This document shows, in pieces, positions 36,601-44,738 of a stretch of DNA of 54,388 nucleotides; position 1 is the first letter of the stretch; each line of letters starts with the position of its first letter. The notes under the pieces were generated by a model. It was not told the origin of the DNA. It worked only from the letters and a program-made list of their open reading frames with translations, and did no database searches. The stretch lies in NCBI GenBank assembly GCA_003241875.1, contig QBLU01000029.1, forward strand, positions 1 to 54,388, given 5' to 3'. The stretch comes from Alphaproteobacteria bacterium (GTDB lineage: Bacteria; Pseudomonadota; Alphaproteobacteria; Sphingomonadales; Sphingomonadaceae). The translations under genes were made by a program, and so were the position numbers.

Positions 36601-36751
36601 GGTCGCCGGCGTCTCGATCGCGACGCTCATCACGCTGTTTCTCATCCCGCTGCTCTATTCGCGGCTGGCGCGGCGCACCGGTTCGCCGCTGGCTGTCTCG
36701 CGGCGCCTCGACACCGAATTGGGCCCGGTGCCCGTGCCGGAAGCCGCCTAG
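33641..36751 (+). CDS. RND efflux pump, HAE1-type inner-membrane transporter
   Basis: A 1036-residue proton-driven transporter. It has the N-terminal segment SVKRPVLAAVGAILITLLGAVGYLNL, the ISTTLVVCAVFVPLMFIAG and GLVVDDAIVVLENVHH stretches, and VGLAAKNGILIVEFANQL in the second half, all RND hallmarks including the Asp-Asp pair for proton relay. It pairs with the adaptor encoded just upstream (ATGA overlap) and needs an outer-membrane channel, which is not in this window. Substrates may include antibiotics or metabolites; the neighbouring LysR gene might control it. Confidence 0.95.
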   Translation: MMLSDVSVKRPVLAAVGAILITLLGAVGYLNLSVREYPETDPPVVSVSTIYTGAAASVVESRVTQPLEERLAGIEGIETISSRSSDGRSDISIEFKPSSNVDNAANDVRDRVAGAQRDLPDEVLAPEVRKVDADAQPIIYVVIRAPAWEKTRLSDWVERFMVDRFSTLPGVALVQFSGQARPSMRVWLDIDRLAAFRLTPNDVEAALRRQNVELPAGRIESTQQNVSLRVTRGFQTPADFRSLVIGRGVDGYLVRLGDVARVEQGAENPYTSFRFKGETALGLGMVRQSGANTLEVARAVKALVAELEPGLPDGVSIALGSDNSLYIERAIDEVWKTLAEATLLVVLVIFIFVGSWRATLIPAITVPICLLGTFAVLWLFGYSINLLTLLALVLAIGLVVDDAIVVLENVHHRIEQGDTPLVAAYRGTRQVGFAVISTTLVVCAVFVPLMFIAGQTGLLFRELAVAMIAAIALSGVLALTLVPMLCSKLLRRGEGGRMAQLVDRNFQWLEGRYKQGLQATLARPLAPLLFVAAFLGLAGWLFTTLNLELIPAEDTSVLEVRLNAPEGTSFAQLDRYTSEVETLLLPMTAGQAPVRGFNARLPASFGASEDFNAGGMTVYLRPWEERTQQSAEVARAITARLQDVAGVRGNATVRSSLGRGRGQPVNFVIAGASYEQLARARDRLLAAAEANPGLVNIDADYVESKPQMLIDVDSGRAGDLGVSVDDVSQALQTLMGSRRVSTYVENGEEYRVIVQADAAERDTEGRLDAVYVRSRSGALVPLGNVVHTRDSASARELGRFNKMRAITLQGGLAPGYPLGTALAFLEAEAAKSPEVLAIGYRGESQSLKQTDSAIWVVFGVTILVIYLLLAAQFESFVHPAIIITTVPLAVGGGIIGLAAAGLTLNLYSQIGIVMLVGLAAKNGILIVEFANQLRDAGRAFDEAVVEAAARRLRPILMTSIATVLGAVPLAVSSGAGAGARSAIGVVLVAGVSIATLITLFLIPLLYSRLARRTGSPLAVSRRLDTELGPVPVPEAA

Positions 36752-36781
36752 GCGATGGGCCGCGTCGCGCCGACCCCCGCA

Positions 36782-37165
36782 TCAAAGCGCGATCATCTCG
36801 ATTTCGATCAGCACGCCGAAATGCAGCTCGGGAACGGGCACGATCGAACGCGCCGGCCGGTGATCGCCGAAGGCCCGCGCAAAGGCCGCATTGGCTTCCC
36901 CCCAATTGCCGACCCCGGCGATGTAGAGCGTCGCCTTGGCAACCTGCGCCGGCGTCTTGCCTCCGGCACGAACCACCGCGAGCGCATTGGCAAGGGCAAG
37001 CTCGGCCTGTTCGGCAAAGGGCGCCGTGCTGTGAACGGTTCCGTCGGGCGCGATCGGCAACTGCCCGGAAACGAACAGCCAGTCCCCGGCGAGCATCCCC
37101 TGGGCATAATGGCCGCCGGGGCGCGGCGCCTGATCGGTGACGATCGCCTGGTGGGGTATTGTCAT
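36782..37165 (-). CDS. ridA: RidA family reactive intermediate deaminase
   Basis: A 127-residue protein with the family pattern LFVSGQLPIAPDG, ALAVVRAGGKTPAQVAKATLYIAG and PARSIVPVPELHFGVLIEIEMIA. The key active-site arginine (R106 in PARS) and the C-terminal Glu (EIEMIA) are kept, so it can hydrolyse enamine/imine intermediates such as 2-aminoacrylate. The ATG at 37165 has GGGAG about nine bases upstream. It is divergent from a PLP dehydratase gene, a functional pairing since such enzymes release the toxic intermediates that RidA removes. The paralogue group within the RidA/Rid family is not determined. Confidence 0.9.
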   Translation of the reverse strand: MTIPHQAIVTDQAPRPGGHYAQGMLAGDWLFVSGQLPIAPDGTVHSTAPFAEQAELALANALAVVRAGGKTPAQVAKATLYIAGVGNWGEANAAFARAFGDHRPARSIVPVPELHFGVLIEIEMIAL

Positions 37166-37279
37166 CGCTGCTGCTCCCATGGGCGGCGGCGCGCCGCCCC
37201 GTGCGGCGAGGATAGAATGAAACGCCCGGCCGCGATAACCCTGCGCTTGCGGCGCGCCAATCCAGTGGTGAGGTGACTC

Positions 37280-38269
37280 TTGGACGTGGCAGACATTGCG
37301 GCGCTCCACGCCGAAATCCTTCAGGCGGCGGCGCGCATCAAGGGCGTCGCCGTCCGCACCCCGCTGCTCGCTTCCGCCGCGCTCGATGCGCGCGTCGGGG
37401 CCCGGGTGTTCATCAAGGCCGAAAACCTGCAGCACGCCGGCTCGTTCAAGTTCCGCGGCGCCTATAACCGGCTGTCGCAGCTCGTGGGTGCGGAACGCCG
37501 CTCGGGCGTCGTCGCCTGGTCGTCGGGTAACCACGCGCAGGGGGTGGCGCTCGCGGCCCGACTGCTCGGCATGCCCGCGGTGATCGTGATGCCGGCCGAC
37601 GCGCCGGCGGTGAAGATCGCCAGTACCCGCGCGCTCGGCGCCGATATCCGGTTTTATGATCGCTATACCGAAAGCCGCGAGGCGATCGGTGACCGTCTGG
37701 CCGCCGATCGCGGCGCAACCCTGGTCCCGTCCTTCGACGACCCGCACATCATCGCCGGCCAGGGAAGCTGCGGACTGGAGATCGCCGAACAGGCCCGCGC
37801 ACGAGGCGTGGCGCTCGACGCGCTGCTCGTCTGCTGCGGTGGTGGCGGGCTCGTCGCCGGCATCTCGGCGGCGCTTCATGTCGAGAGCCCGGCGACGCGT
37901 GTCTACAGTGTCGAGCCGGCGGATTTCGACGACCTTGCGCGGTCGCTCGTCTCGGGCCGGCGCGAGACCAACCGGGCCGACGCGCGCTCGATCTGTGACG
38001 CGCTGCTGGCGCCGCAACCCGGCGAAATGACCTTTGCCGTCAACCGCCAGACCCTCGCCGGCGGGCTTTCGGTGACCGACGACGAGGTCAGGGCGGCGAT
38101 GCGCTTTGCCTTTGCCGAATTGAAGCTCGTCGTCGAACCGGGGGGCGCGGTGGCCCTGGCGGCGCTGCTCGCCGGCAGGATCGATGTCGCCGGCACGACG
38201 GTGGGTATCGTCATCAGCGGCGGCAACGTCGATCCCGGCCTGTTCGCCGCGATCATCGAGGGCGCCTGA
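37280..38269 (+). CDS. Threonine dehydratase / serine racemase-type PLP enzyme
   Basis: A 329-residue fold-type II PLP enzyme. The lysine motif is GSFKFRGA (K57), followed by SSGNHAQGVALAA and the phosphate-binding CCGGGGLVAG. It lacks the C-terminal ACT regulatory domain of biosynthetic IlvA, so it is a short catabolic dehydratase, a serine racemase or a hydroxy-aspartate dehydratase. The start is TTG at 37280 with GAGGTG upstream. It is divergent from ridA and leads into the BNR gene 22 bp downstream. Substrate not settled by sequence. Confidence 0.88.
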   Translation: MDVADIAALHAEILQAAARIKGVAVRTPLLASAALDARVGARVFIKAENLQHAGSFKFRGAYNRLSQLVGAERRSGVVAWSSGNHAQGVALAARLLGMPAVIVMPADAPAVKIASTRALGADIRFYDRYTESREAIGDRLAADRGATLVPSFDDPHIIAGQGSCGLEIAEQARARGVALDALLVCCGGGGLVAGISAALHVESPATRVYSVEPADFDDLARSLVSGRRETNRADARSICDALLAPQPGEMTFAVNRQTLAGGLSVTDDEVRAAMRFAFAELKLVVEPGGAVALAALLAGRIDVAGTTVGIVISGGNVDPGLFAAIIEGA

Positions 38270-38291
38270 AACAGCGGGAAGGGGACAAGCG

Positions 38292-41200
38292 ATGCGTACC
38301 GACACAGCGGCCGATCACTGGCATTTTCAGCCCTTGTTCGCTGTGCTGGCGCTCGCCCTTGCCGGCCTGTTCGCCGATCGCGTCCTCGCCGCCCCCAGCC
38401 TCGAAAGCGCCTATTCGATGCTCGAATGGCGCGACGTCGGCCCGAACCGCGGTGGCCGATCGATCGCGGCGGCCGGCCATGCCGACCGGCCGTTCGAATA
38501 TTATTTCGGCGCCGTGGGCGGCGGCCTGTGGAAGACCGAGGATGGCGGCACGCGCTGGCGCCCGGTCACCGATGGCAAGATCGGCAGCGCCTCGGTCGGC
38601 GCCGTGGCGGTTGCGCCGAGCAACCCCGATATCGTCTATCTCGGCATGGGCGAGGGCCAGTTGCGATCGAACGTCATGCAGGGTGACGGCATCTATCGCT
38701 CGGTCGATGCCGGCAAGAGCTGGACCCACCTCGGGCTGGCAGCGACGCGGACGATCACCGCGCTGCGGGTGCACCCGAAGAACCCCGACATCATCTATGC
38801 CGCCGCGCTCGGCGATCCCTTTGCCGACAACGTCGATCGCGGCGTCTTCCGCTCGCGCGATGGCGGCAAGACCTGGATGAAGGTGCTTTACCGATCGGCC
38901 AAGGCGGGTGCGATCGATCTGGTGATGGATCCGAACGATCCGGACACGCTGTATGCGACGCTCTGGCAGGTCTATCGCAAGCCGTGGAAGCTGTGGAGCG
39001 GCGGGCCGGGTTCGGGGCTGTTCAAATCGACCGACGGTGGCGACAGCTGGACCGAGATCACCCGCAATCCGGGGCTTCCCGCCGGCGTCCTCGGCAAGAT
39101 GACGATCACCGTCGCGCCCGCCGATTCAAGGCGCCTTTATGCCAACATCGAGGCGGCCGATGGCGGGCTGTATCGCTCCGACGACGCCGGGCAAAGCTGG
39201 ACCCATATCAACGGCGATCGCAAGCTCTGGCAAAGATCGTTCTACTTCATGCGTCTGCGTCCCGATCCGGCAAACCGTGACACGCTTTACGTGTTGAGCT
39301 TCAAGCTCGAGAAATCCACCGATGGCGGCAAGACCTTTGCCGAGGTTCGCACCCGCCACGCCGATGTCCATGATCTCTGGATCGATCCGGCCAACCCCGG
39401 GCGCATGATCGTCGCCGACGATGGCGGCGGCAGCGTCTCGGTCAATGGCGGCACGAGCTGGACCGAGCAGGACTTTCCGACCGCGCAGATCTACCGCCTC
39501 GCGACGACGCGCGGCTTCCCCTATAAATTGTGCGGTGCGCAGCAGGACAATTCCACCGTCTGCGTGCCTAGCCGTTCAGAGGCTCGCGGTGGCCAGCCGC
39601 ATGTCGACAGCTTCGCCGATTTCGAAGTCATCGCCGGTAGCGAAAGCGGCTATGTCGCCCCGCATCCGGCCGACGAGAATATTTTGTTCGTCGGCGAAAC
39701 CAACGGCCTCGTCCGCGTCGACACCGCGCGCGGCGTGGAGCGCGATGTCCAGCCCTATCCCTATGCCGTGATGGGCCAGCCGGCCAGCACGATGAAGGAG
39801 CGCTGGAACTGGACCTACCCGATCATGTTCTCGGAGATTGCGCCGCACCCGCTTTTCATCGGGTCGCAGCATCTGTGGCGCAGCACCGACCAGGGCCTGA
39901 ACTGGGCGAAGATCAGCCCCGACCTGACTCGCGCCGATCCTGCAACCCTTGGTGAAACCGGCGGGCCGATCCGCCCCGACCAGGACGGCCCCGAAGTCTA
40001 TGCCACGATCTTCACCATCGCGCCGTCGCCGCGCGATCCAGGGCTGATCTGGACCGGCTCCGATGACGGTCTCGTCCACATCACCCGCGACGCCGGCAAA
40101 TCATGGCAGGCGGTAACCCCCAGGGGCTTGCCGCAACCGGCCCGTATCAGCTTCATCCACGCCTCCGATCATGATGCGGGGACGGCCTATCTTGCCGCCA
40201 AGCGCCACGAGCTCGGCGACCGCCGGCCCTGGTTGTTCCGCACCACCGACCATGGCGCGTCGTGGACACGGATCGATACCGGTCTGCCCGCCGAAGCCTT
40301 CACCCATGCCATCGTGGAGGACAAGCACCACAAGGGGCTGTTGTTCGCCGGCACCGAACATGGCGTGGCGGTGTCGTTCGACAATGGCGGGTCGTGGCAT
40401 TCGCTGTCGCTCAACCTTCCCGACACCCATGTGTCGGGCCTGAAGGTCGTCGGCAACGAGCTCGCCATTTCCACCCACGGCCGGTCCTTCCATGTGCTCG
40501 AAGGGCTGGAAACGCTGCGGCACCTGGCGGCCGAGGGGCCCCCCGCCGCGGCAACGCTGTTCACCCCGGCGCAGGCCGTGCTGGGGGCGATCCCGGCGCG
40601 GCTCGATTTCTATCTCGACCGGCCTGCCGATGCCGCACGGATGACGGTGACCGATGAAAGCGGCACGATCGTGCGCCGGCTGGCACTGCCGCCGCGCCTC
40701 GAAACCGGTGCGCACAGCGTCCAGTGGAACCTGCGCCACGACGGCGCGACGGTTTTCCCGAACATGATTCTCGAGGCGCCGAACCCCGCTACCGGCCCGA
40801 CGGTGCTGCCCGGCACCTACAAAGTGGCGATCGATCTCGGCGACCGGCAATTGACGCGCAGCCTGGTCGTCGCCGCCGATCCACGGCACGGCACGGCCGA
40901 CATGGGCGCCCTCGCGGCGCAGCACGATCTCGCGCTCGCGCTGCGCGACGCGATTTCCGCAGCGAACCAGGCGGTGATCGACATCCGCGCGCTGCGCGAA
41001 ACGCTGGAGAGCCGGCAGCTCGACGGCGCGCTGGCGCGCAGTCGGGCGCAGATCGTCGAGGCAATCGGCGCGGTCGAAGCGACGCTTTACCAGGTTCGCA
41101 ACCAGAGCCCCAAGGACAAGATCGCCTATCCGATCCAGCTCAACGACCGGCTGGCGCATCTGATGGCGTTGGTGGGCACCAACGGCGGCGCGCCGACCGC

Positions 41201-41345
41201 CGGGCAACGCCAGGTCTATGCCGATCTGCGCGTCGAACTCGACGCGGCGCTCGGGCGCTACAAGGCGGTGTTGTCGGACGACCTGCCAAGGTTCAATCGC
41301 GCGCTGGCCGCCGCCGGCGTCGCGCCTGTCGATGCGAGGCGGTGA
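38292..41345 (+). CDS. Large secreted BNR/sortilin-type beta-propeller protein (copy 2)
   Basis: A 1017-residue exported protein with a hydrophobic leader (LFAVLALALAGLFADRVLA). BNR/Asp-box blades are seen as GGGLWKTEDGGTRW, GIYRSVDAGKSW, GVFRSRDGGKTW, GLFKSTDGGDSW, GLYRSDDAGQSW, with C-terminal beta strands (SVQWNLRHDG) and a helical end. It has the same architecture and near the same length as the product at 14351, so they are paralogues. The ATG at 38292 has AAGGGG upstream. It shares a strand and probably a transcript with the PLP dehydratase, an unusual partner. Confidence 0.82.
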   Translation: MRTDTAADHWHFQPLFAVLALALAGLFADRVLAAPSLESAYSMLEWRDVGPNRGGRSIAAAGHADRPFEYYFGAVGGGLWKTEDGGTRWRPVTDGKIGSASVGAVAVAPSNPDIVYLGMGEGQLRSNVMQGDGIYRSVDAGKSWTHLGLAATRTITALRVHPKNPDIIYAAALGDPFADNVDRGVFRSRDGGKTWMKVLYRSAKAGAIDLVMDPNDPDTLYATLWQVYRKPWKLWSGGPGSGLFKSTDGGDSWTEITRNPGLPAGVLGKMTITVAPADSRRLYANIEAADGGLYRSDDAGQSWTHINGDRKLWQRSFYFMRLRPDPANRDTLYVLSFKLEKSTDGGKTFAEVRTRHADVHDLWIDPANPGRMIVADDGGGSVSVNGGTSWTEQDFPTAQIYRLATTRGFPYKLCGAQQDNSTVCVPSRSEARGGQPHVDSFADFEVIAGSESGYVAPHPADENILFVGETNGLVRVDTARGVERDVQPYPYAVMGQPASTMKERWNWTYPIMFSEIAPHPLFIGSQHLWRSTDQGLNWAKISPDLTRADPATLGETGGPIRPDQDGPEVYATIFTIAPSPRDPGLIWTGSDDGLVHITRDAGKSWQAVTPRGLPQPARISFIHASDHDAGTAYLAAKRHELGDRRPWLFRTTDHGASWTRIDTGLPAEAFTHAIVEDKHHKGLLFAGTEHGVAVSFDNGGSWHSLSLNLPDTHVSGLKVVGNELAISTHGRSFHVLEGLETLRHLAAEGPPAAATLFTPAQAVLGAIPARLDFYLDRPADAARMTVTDESGTIVRRLALPPRLETGAHSVQWNLRHDGATVFPNMILEAPNPATGPTVLPGTYKVAIDLGDRQLTRSLVVAADPRHGTADMGALAAQHDLALALRDAISAANQAVIDIRALRETLESRQLDGALARSRAQIVEAIGAVEATLYQVRNQSPKDKIAYPIQLNDRLAHLMALVGTNGGAPTAGQRQVYADLRVELDAALGRYKAVLSDDLPRFNRALAAAGVAPVDARR

Positions 41346-41372
41346 CGCCAGGGAGGTGTCGGTCCCGGCGTG

Positions 41373-41789
41373 TCAGCCGATAGTACCGATGCCGGTGCAC
41401 GTCAGCCCAAAGGCCGCCAAGCCGCTTTCCAGATCGGTGCTGAACGCCGGCTGGTCGAGGATCCAGTCGGCGGTGGCCTCGACATGCTCGTCCGCGGCTT
41501 CAAGGGCGTCGTCCCATTCCGAAGCGTCGAAGGCATCGCCGCCGATCAGCGCCAGCGCGATGACCTCGGCCTGCTCGTCATCGGCGAGATCGTCGATGAT
41601 GGCGCGCAACTCCTCTTCGGCAGGGTGGGGGTCGCCATCTTCGTCGAGCCCGTCTTCCAGCGCATCGATCCCGCCATCATCGACCGCGTTGGAGGCGTCG
41701 TCCGGATCGCTTTCGGGCACCAGCGCTTCATATTCGCGGGCACGCAACATGATGCGGCAAACGGTTTCGAGCGGGACGTTCAGCTCCAT
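41373..41789 (-). CDS. DUF3775 family small acidic protein
   Basis: A 138-residue acidic protein starting MELNVPLETVCRIMLRAREY, with LVPESDPDDASNAVDDGG, and EEELRAIIDDLADDEQAEVIALALIGGD, the DUF3775 pattern. The frame is open a little upstream, but the ATG at 41789 begins the conserved part. The function of DUF3775 is unknown. It is the first gene left of the IS66 element; before the insertion the 42-residue membrane protein gene lay about 90 bp upstream on the same strand. The insertion may have cut it from its transcript. Confidence 0.75.
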   Translation of the reverse strand: MELNVPLETVCRIMLRAREYEALVPESDPDDASNAVDDGGIDALEDGLDEDGDPHPAEEELRAIIDDLADDEQAEVIALALIGGDAFDASEWDDALEAADEHVEATADWILDQPAFSTDLESGLAAFGLTCTGIGTIG

Positions 41790-41893
41790 GGCGGGCGCTT
41801 TCGTTGCGGAGGGGGTACGCGCCCTCAACCCGCGTCGGACAAGGTTGTTCCCGCCGAATTCGATGACAATCCCGCGTCTTAGATGCCCGGCGC

Positions 41894-43612
41894 GTAACCG
41901 GGGCAGATTCCTGTGAGGGGCTCTTCCCAGATTGGTCTGGGTGTGGTTCAGACTGCCGGTGACTTCTTCTGGCTCAGACCGGGTTAATGCCCTGCCGCTG
42001 GCGGATTTGCGGCGTTTGGTTTCGGCGCTGGTCGCACAGGTGGCGACGCTTCAGGGATCCGTCGACAGGCTGACCATCGCGAATGCCGCGCTGCAGGCCG
42101 AAAACATCGCGCTGAAGGACGAGATCGCGCGGCTGAAGGGACTGCCGCCGCGGCCCAAGTTCAAGGTGAAGCCCTCTGGGATGGAGCAGGCGACATCGAA
42201 GTCGCCAGGCAAGAAGGGCCACCGGCGCGGCCGGGGCTCCTTGCGTGACAGATTGTCGGTGACTTCGGAAGTGAAGCTTAAGGTGGCAGTGCCGCCGGGA
42301 TCACGCTTCCGGGGCTACGAAGACGTGCTGGTCCAGGATCTGCAGATCGGCGTGGCGGTGACGCGCTATCGCCGCGAGCGCTGGGAGACAGCGACAGGAG
42401 AACGGATCGTGGCCTCCCTGCCGCCGGGTATCCTGGGCGGCTTTGGTCCCGAGCTGCGCCGCTTCATCGCTGCTGGTCACTTTCAGGGTCAGGTCACCAG
42501 CGAGCGGCTGACGGCGCTGTTGAACGGCATGGGACTGCAGATCTCCAAGCGCCAGGTTGTGCGGCTGCTGAGCAAGGGGCTGGAGGCTTTGGCAGCCGAG
42601 GACCAGTCAGTCTTTCGCACCGGGCTCGAGACGGCACGCTGGATCAGCGTCGACGACACGTCGGCGCGGCACGCCGGCAAGGATGGCTTTGTCACCCAGC
42701 TCGGCGACAGGCGCTTCACCATATTCCGCACCGCGATGTCGAAGTCGCGCCGCGCCTTCCTGTCGCTGCTGCAGGCCGGGCGCACGGATTATGTCGTCAA
42801 CGACGCCGCCCTCGCCAAAATGCGCACGATGAACATGGCGGCAGCGCAGGTCGCCGCGCTGGCGAACCACGCCGAGACCCGCTTTGGCGACGAGGCCGCC
42901 TGGCGGGCGCATTTGCACAGGCTCGGCTTCGACACGCTCAAGGTCACGCCCGATCCGATCAAGGTTGCCACCGAAGCCGCACTATGGGGCGCGATATGCC
43001 AACAGGACCTGTTGCGTGACACCGTGATCGTATCCGATGGTGCGGGCCAGTTCCGGGTCGGCGACCACGCCTTGTGCTGGGTGCATGCCGAACGCCTCGT
43101 CCACAAGCTGCAGCCGCTGTGCGCCGCGCATCGCCGCGCCGTCGACCTCAAGCGCAGCCTCATCTGGTGGTTCTATGCCGACCTGAAGGCCTATCAGCGC
43201 GACCCCGATCCAAGGCGGGCCCGGAGCCTGCGGGTGCGCTTTGACCGGATCTTCACCAAACAAACCGGCTACGTCATGCTCGACCGCCAACTGGCCCGCC
43301 TCCACCGGCTCAAGCCCGACCTGCTGCGCGTTCTCGACCGGCCCGAGATCCCGCTGCACACCAACGGTTCTGAAAACGACATCCGCACCGTCGTCACCAA
43401 GCGCAAAATCTCCGGTGGCACCGTCAGCGAGGCGGGCAAAGGCGCCCGCGACACCATGCTCGGCCTGCTCAAGACCTGCAGCAAACTCGGCGTCTCCTAC
43501 TACCAGTTTCTAGGCGATCGCTTCGCTGTCCCAGGCGCCGACTTCGTCCCGCCGCTGCCCGAACTCGTCAGGCTCACAAAAGCCTGATCGCACCGGAATC
43601 TGCCCCGGTTAC
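41894..43612. mobile_element. Intact IS66-family insertion sequence with 8-bp target duplication
   Basis: The ends carry inverted repeats beginning GTAACCGGGGCAGATTCC (41894-41911 and its inverse ending at 43612), the GTAA tip usual in IS66. The 8-bp sequence CCCGGCGC flanks both sides (41886-41893 and 43613-43620), the size IS66 elements create. At 1719 bp it holds only one transposase gene, as in the single-gene (ISBst12-like) subgroup. The perfect duplication suggests a fairly recent insertion. Confidence 0.93.
41932..43587 (+). CDS. IS66-family transposase (single-gene element)
   Basis: About 551 residues, with an N-terminal coiled coil (LVAQVATLQGSVDRL to ALKDEIARLKG), a zinc-ribbon-like/RPG-rich linker and the DDE catalytic core: VDDTSARHAGK (first Asp), VIVSDGAGQF (second Asp) and NGSENDIR (Glu). 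All three acidic residues are present, so it may be active. No tnpA or tnpB is present. The start at TTG 41932 is uncertain; later GTG codons are possible. Confidence 0.9.
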   Translation: MVWVWFRLPVTSSGSDRVNALPLADLRRLVSALVAQVATLQGSVDRLTIANAALQAENIALKDEIARLKGLPPRPKFKVKPSGMEQATSKSPGKKGHRRGRGSLRDRLSVTSEVKLKVAVPPGSRFRGYEDVLVQDLQIGVAVTRYRRERWETATGERIVASLPPGILGGFGPELRRFIAAGHFQGQVTSERLTALLNGMGLQISKRQVVRLLSKGLEALAAEDQSVFRTGLETARWISVDDTSARHAGKDGFVTQLGDRRFTIFRTAMSKSRRAFLSLLQAGRTDYVVNDAALAKMRTMNMAAAQVAALANHAETRFGDEAAWRAHLHRLGFDTLKVTPDPIKVATEAALWGAICQQDLLRDTVIVSDGAGQFRVGDHALCWVHAERLVHKLQPLCAAHRRAVDLKRSLIWWFYADLKAYQRDPDPRRARSLRVRFDRIFTKQTGYVMLDRQLARLHRLKPDLLRVLDRPEIPLHTNGSENDIRTVVTKRKISGGTVSEAGKGARDTMLGLLKTCSKLGVSYYQFLGDRFAVPGADFVPPLPELVRLTKA

Positions 43613-43737
43613 CCCGGCGCCGCGCAGGCGCCATAGTTTACGCACCACTGGCTGGCCGCGCCGAGGGCGAGCGCCGCCATCAGCCAGAACAGCCGGCCGC
43701 GCCGGGTGAGTTCGATGTTGCCGGGGGTCATGTCCAT
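43609..43737 (-). CDS. 42-residue single-span membrane protein, stop codon supplied by the IS
   Basis: The gene starts at ATG 43737, two bases after the nitronate monooxygenase stop (a second ATG at 43731 is possible). It encodes a short hydrophilic N-terminus and a hydrophobic segment (LFWLMAALALGAASQW), then CVNYGACAAPG. Its TAA stop is made by the IS66 right end (43609-43611). In the uninterrupted sequence the frame would read one more residue (Ile) before TAA, so the insertion changed only the last codon. No family is recognised. Confidence 0.6.
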   Translation of the reverse strand: MDMTPGNIELTRRGRLFWLMAALALGAASQWCVNYGACAAPG

Positions 43738-43739
43738 CC

Positions 43740-44705
43740 TCATTCCGCTGCCATTGCCGCTGCCGGCGTGCCGACCAGCCGCGCCTTGGCCGCCATGTAT
43801 TCACGGCGCAACCGGGCGACGAGTTCGCCGGCGGGCAGCACGTCCTTGACCGCGCCGATGCCCTGGCCGCAACCCCAGATGTCTTTCCAGGCCTTGGCAT
43901 CGGTGTTGCCACCGCTGCCGAAGTTCATCGCGCTCGGGTCCGACACGGCGAGATTATCGGGATCGAGGCCGGCGTTTACAATGGAGGGGCGCAGGTAGTT
44001 GCCGTGCACGCCGGTAAACAGGTTGGAATAGACGATGTCGGACGAGGCGCTGCCGACGATCATCTCCTTGTAGCCGTCGACGGCGCGCGCTTCGGTGGTG
44101 GCGATGAAGGCCGAGCCGATATAGCCGAAATCGGCGCCCATCGCCTCGGCGGCGAGGACCGCTTCACCCGTCGCGATGCTGCCCGACAGCGCCAGCGGGC
44201 CGTCGAACCATTCGCGGATCTCGCGAACCAGCGCGAACGGCGAGGTGGTGCCGGCATGGCCACCGGCGCCGGCAGCGACCGCGATCAGGCCATCGGCGCC
44301 CTTTTCCACGGCCTTGTGCGCGAACTTGTTGTTGATGATGTCGTGCATGACGACGCCGCCATAGCTGTGGATCGCGGCGTTGACGTCCTCGCGGGCGCCC
44401 AGCGACGTGATGATCATCGGCACCTTGTACTTCACGCACAGGTCGAGGTCGGCCATCAGCCGGTCGTTCGACTTGTGGACGATCAGGTTGACGGCATAGG
44501 GCGCGTCACTGGGGCCAAGCTCGGTATTCAGCCGCTGCAGCCATTCCTCGAACTGGGGCAGGGGGCGGGCATTGAGGCTGGGGAAGCTGCCGATGATGCC
44601 GGCCCGGCATTGCGCCATGACCAGCTCGGGGCCGGAAATGATGAACAGCGGCGACCCGATGACCGGGATCGACAGGCGGTTCTGGAACTGGGCGGGGATG
44701 GACAT
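43740..44705 (-). CDS. Nitronate monooxygenase (2-nitropropane dioxygenase family)
   Basis: A 321-residue FMN-dependent enzyme with a TIM barrel. Seen are PVIGSPLFIISGPELVMAQ at the start, AAGAGGHAGT for flavin phosphate binding, and GSIATGEAVLAAEAMGADFGYIGSAF. It oxidises nitronates such as propionate 3-nitronate. The ATG at 44705 gives the normal length. It is operonic with the small membrane protein downstream. Whether nitronates or another substrate is oxidised cannot be read from the sequence. Confidence 0.9.
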   Translation of the reverse strand: MSIPAQFQNRLSIPVIGSPLFIISGPELVMAQCRAGIIGSFPSLNARPLPQFEEWLQRLNTELGPSDAPYAVNLIVHKSNDRLMADLDLCVKYKVPMIITSLGAREDVNAAIHSYGGVVMHDIINNKFAHKAVEKGADGLIAVAAGAGGHAGTTSPFALVREIREWFDGPLALSGSIATGEAVLAAEAMGADFGYIGSAFIATTEARAVDGYKEMIVGSASSDIVYSNLFTGVHGNYLRPSIVNAGLDPDNLAVSDPSAMNFGSGGNTDAKAWKDIWGCGQGIGAVKDVLPAGELVARLRREYMAAKARLVGTPAAAMAAE

Positions 44706-44738
44706 CGGCGGCGTGCTCCGTTGCGGTTGACGCGGACG

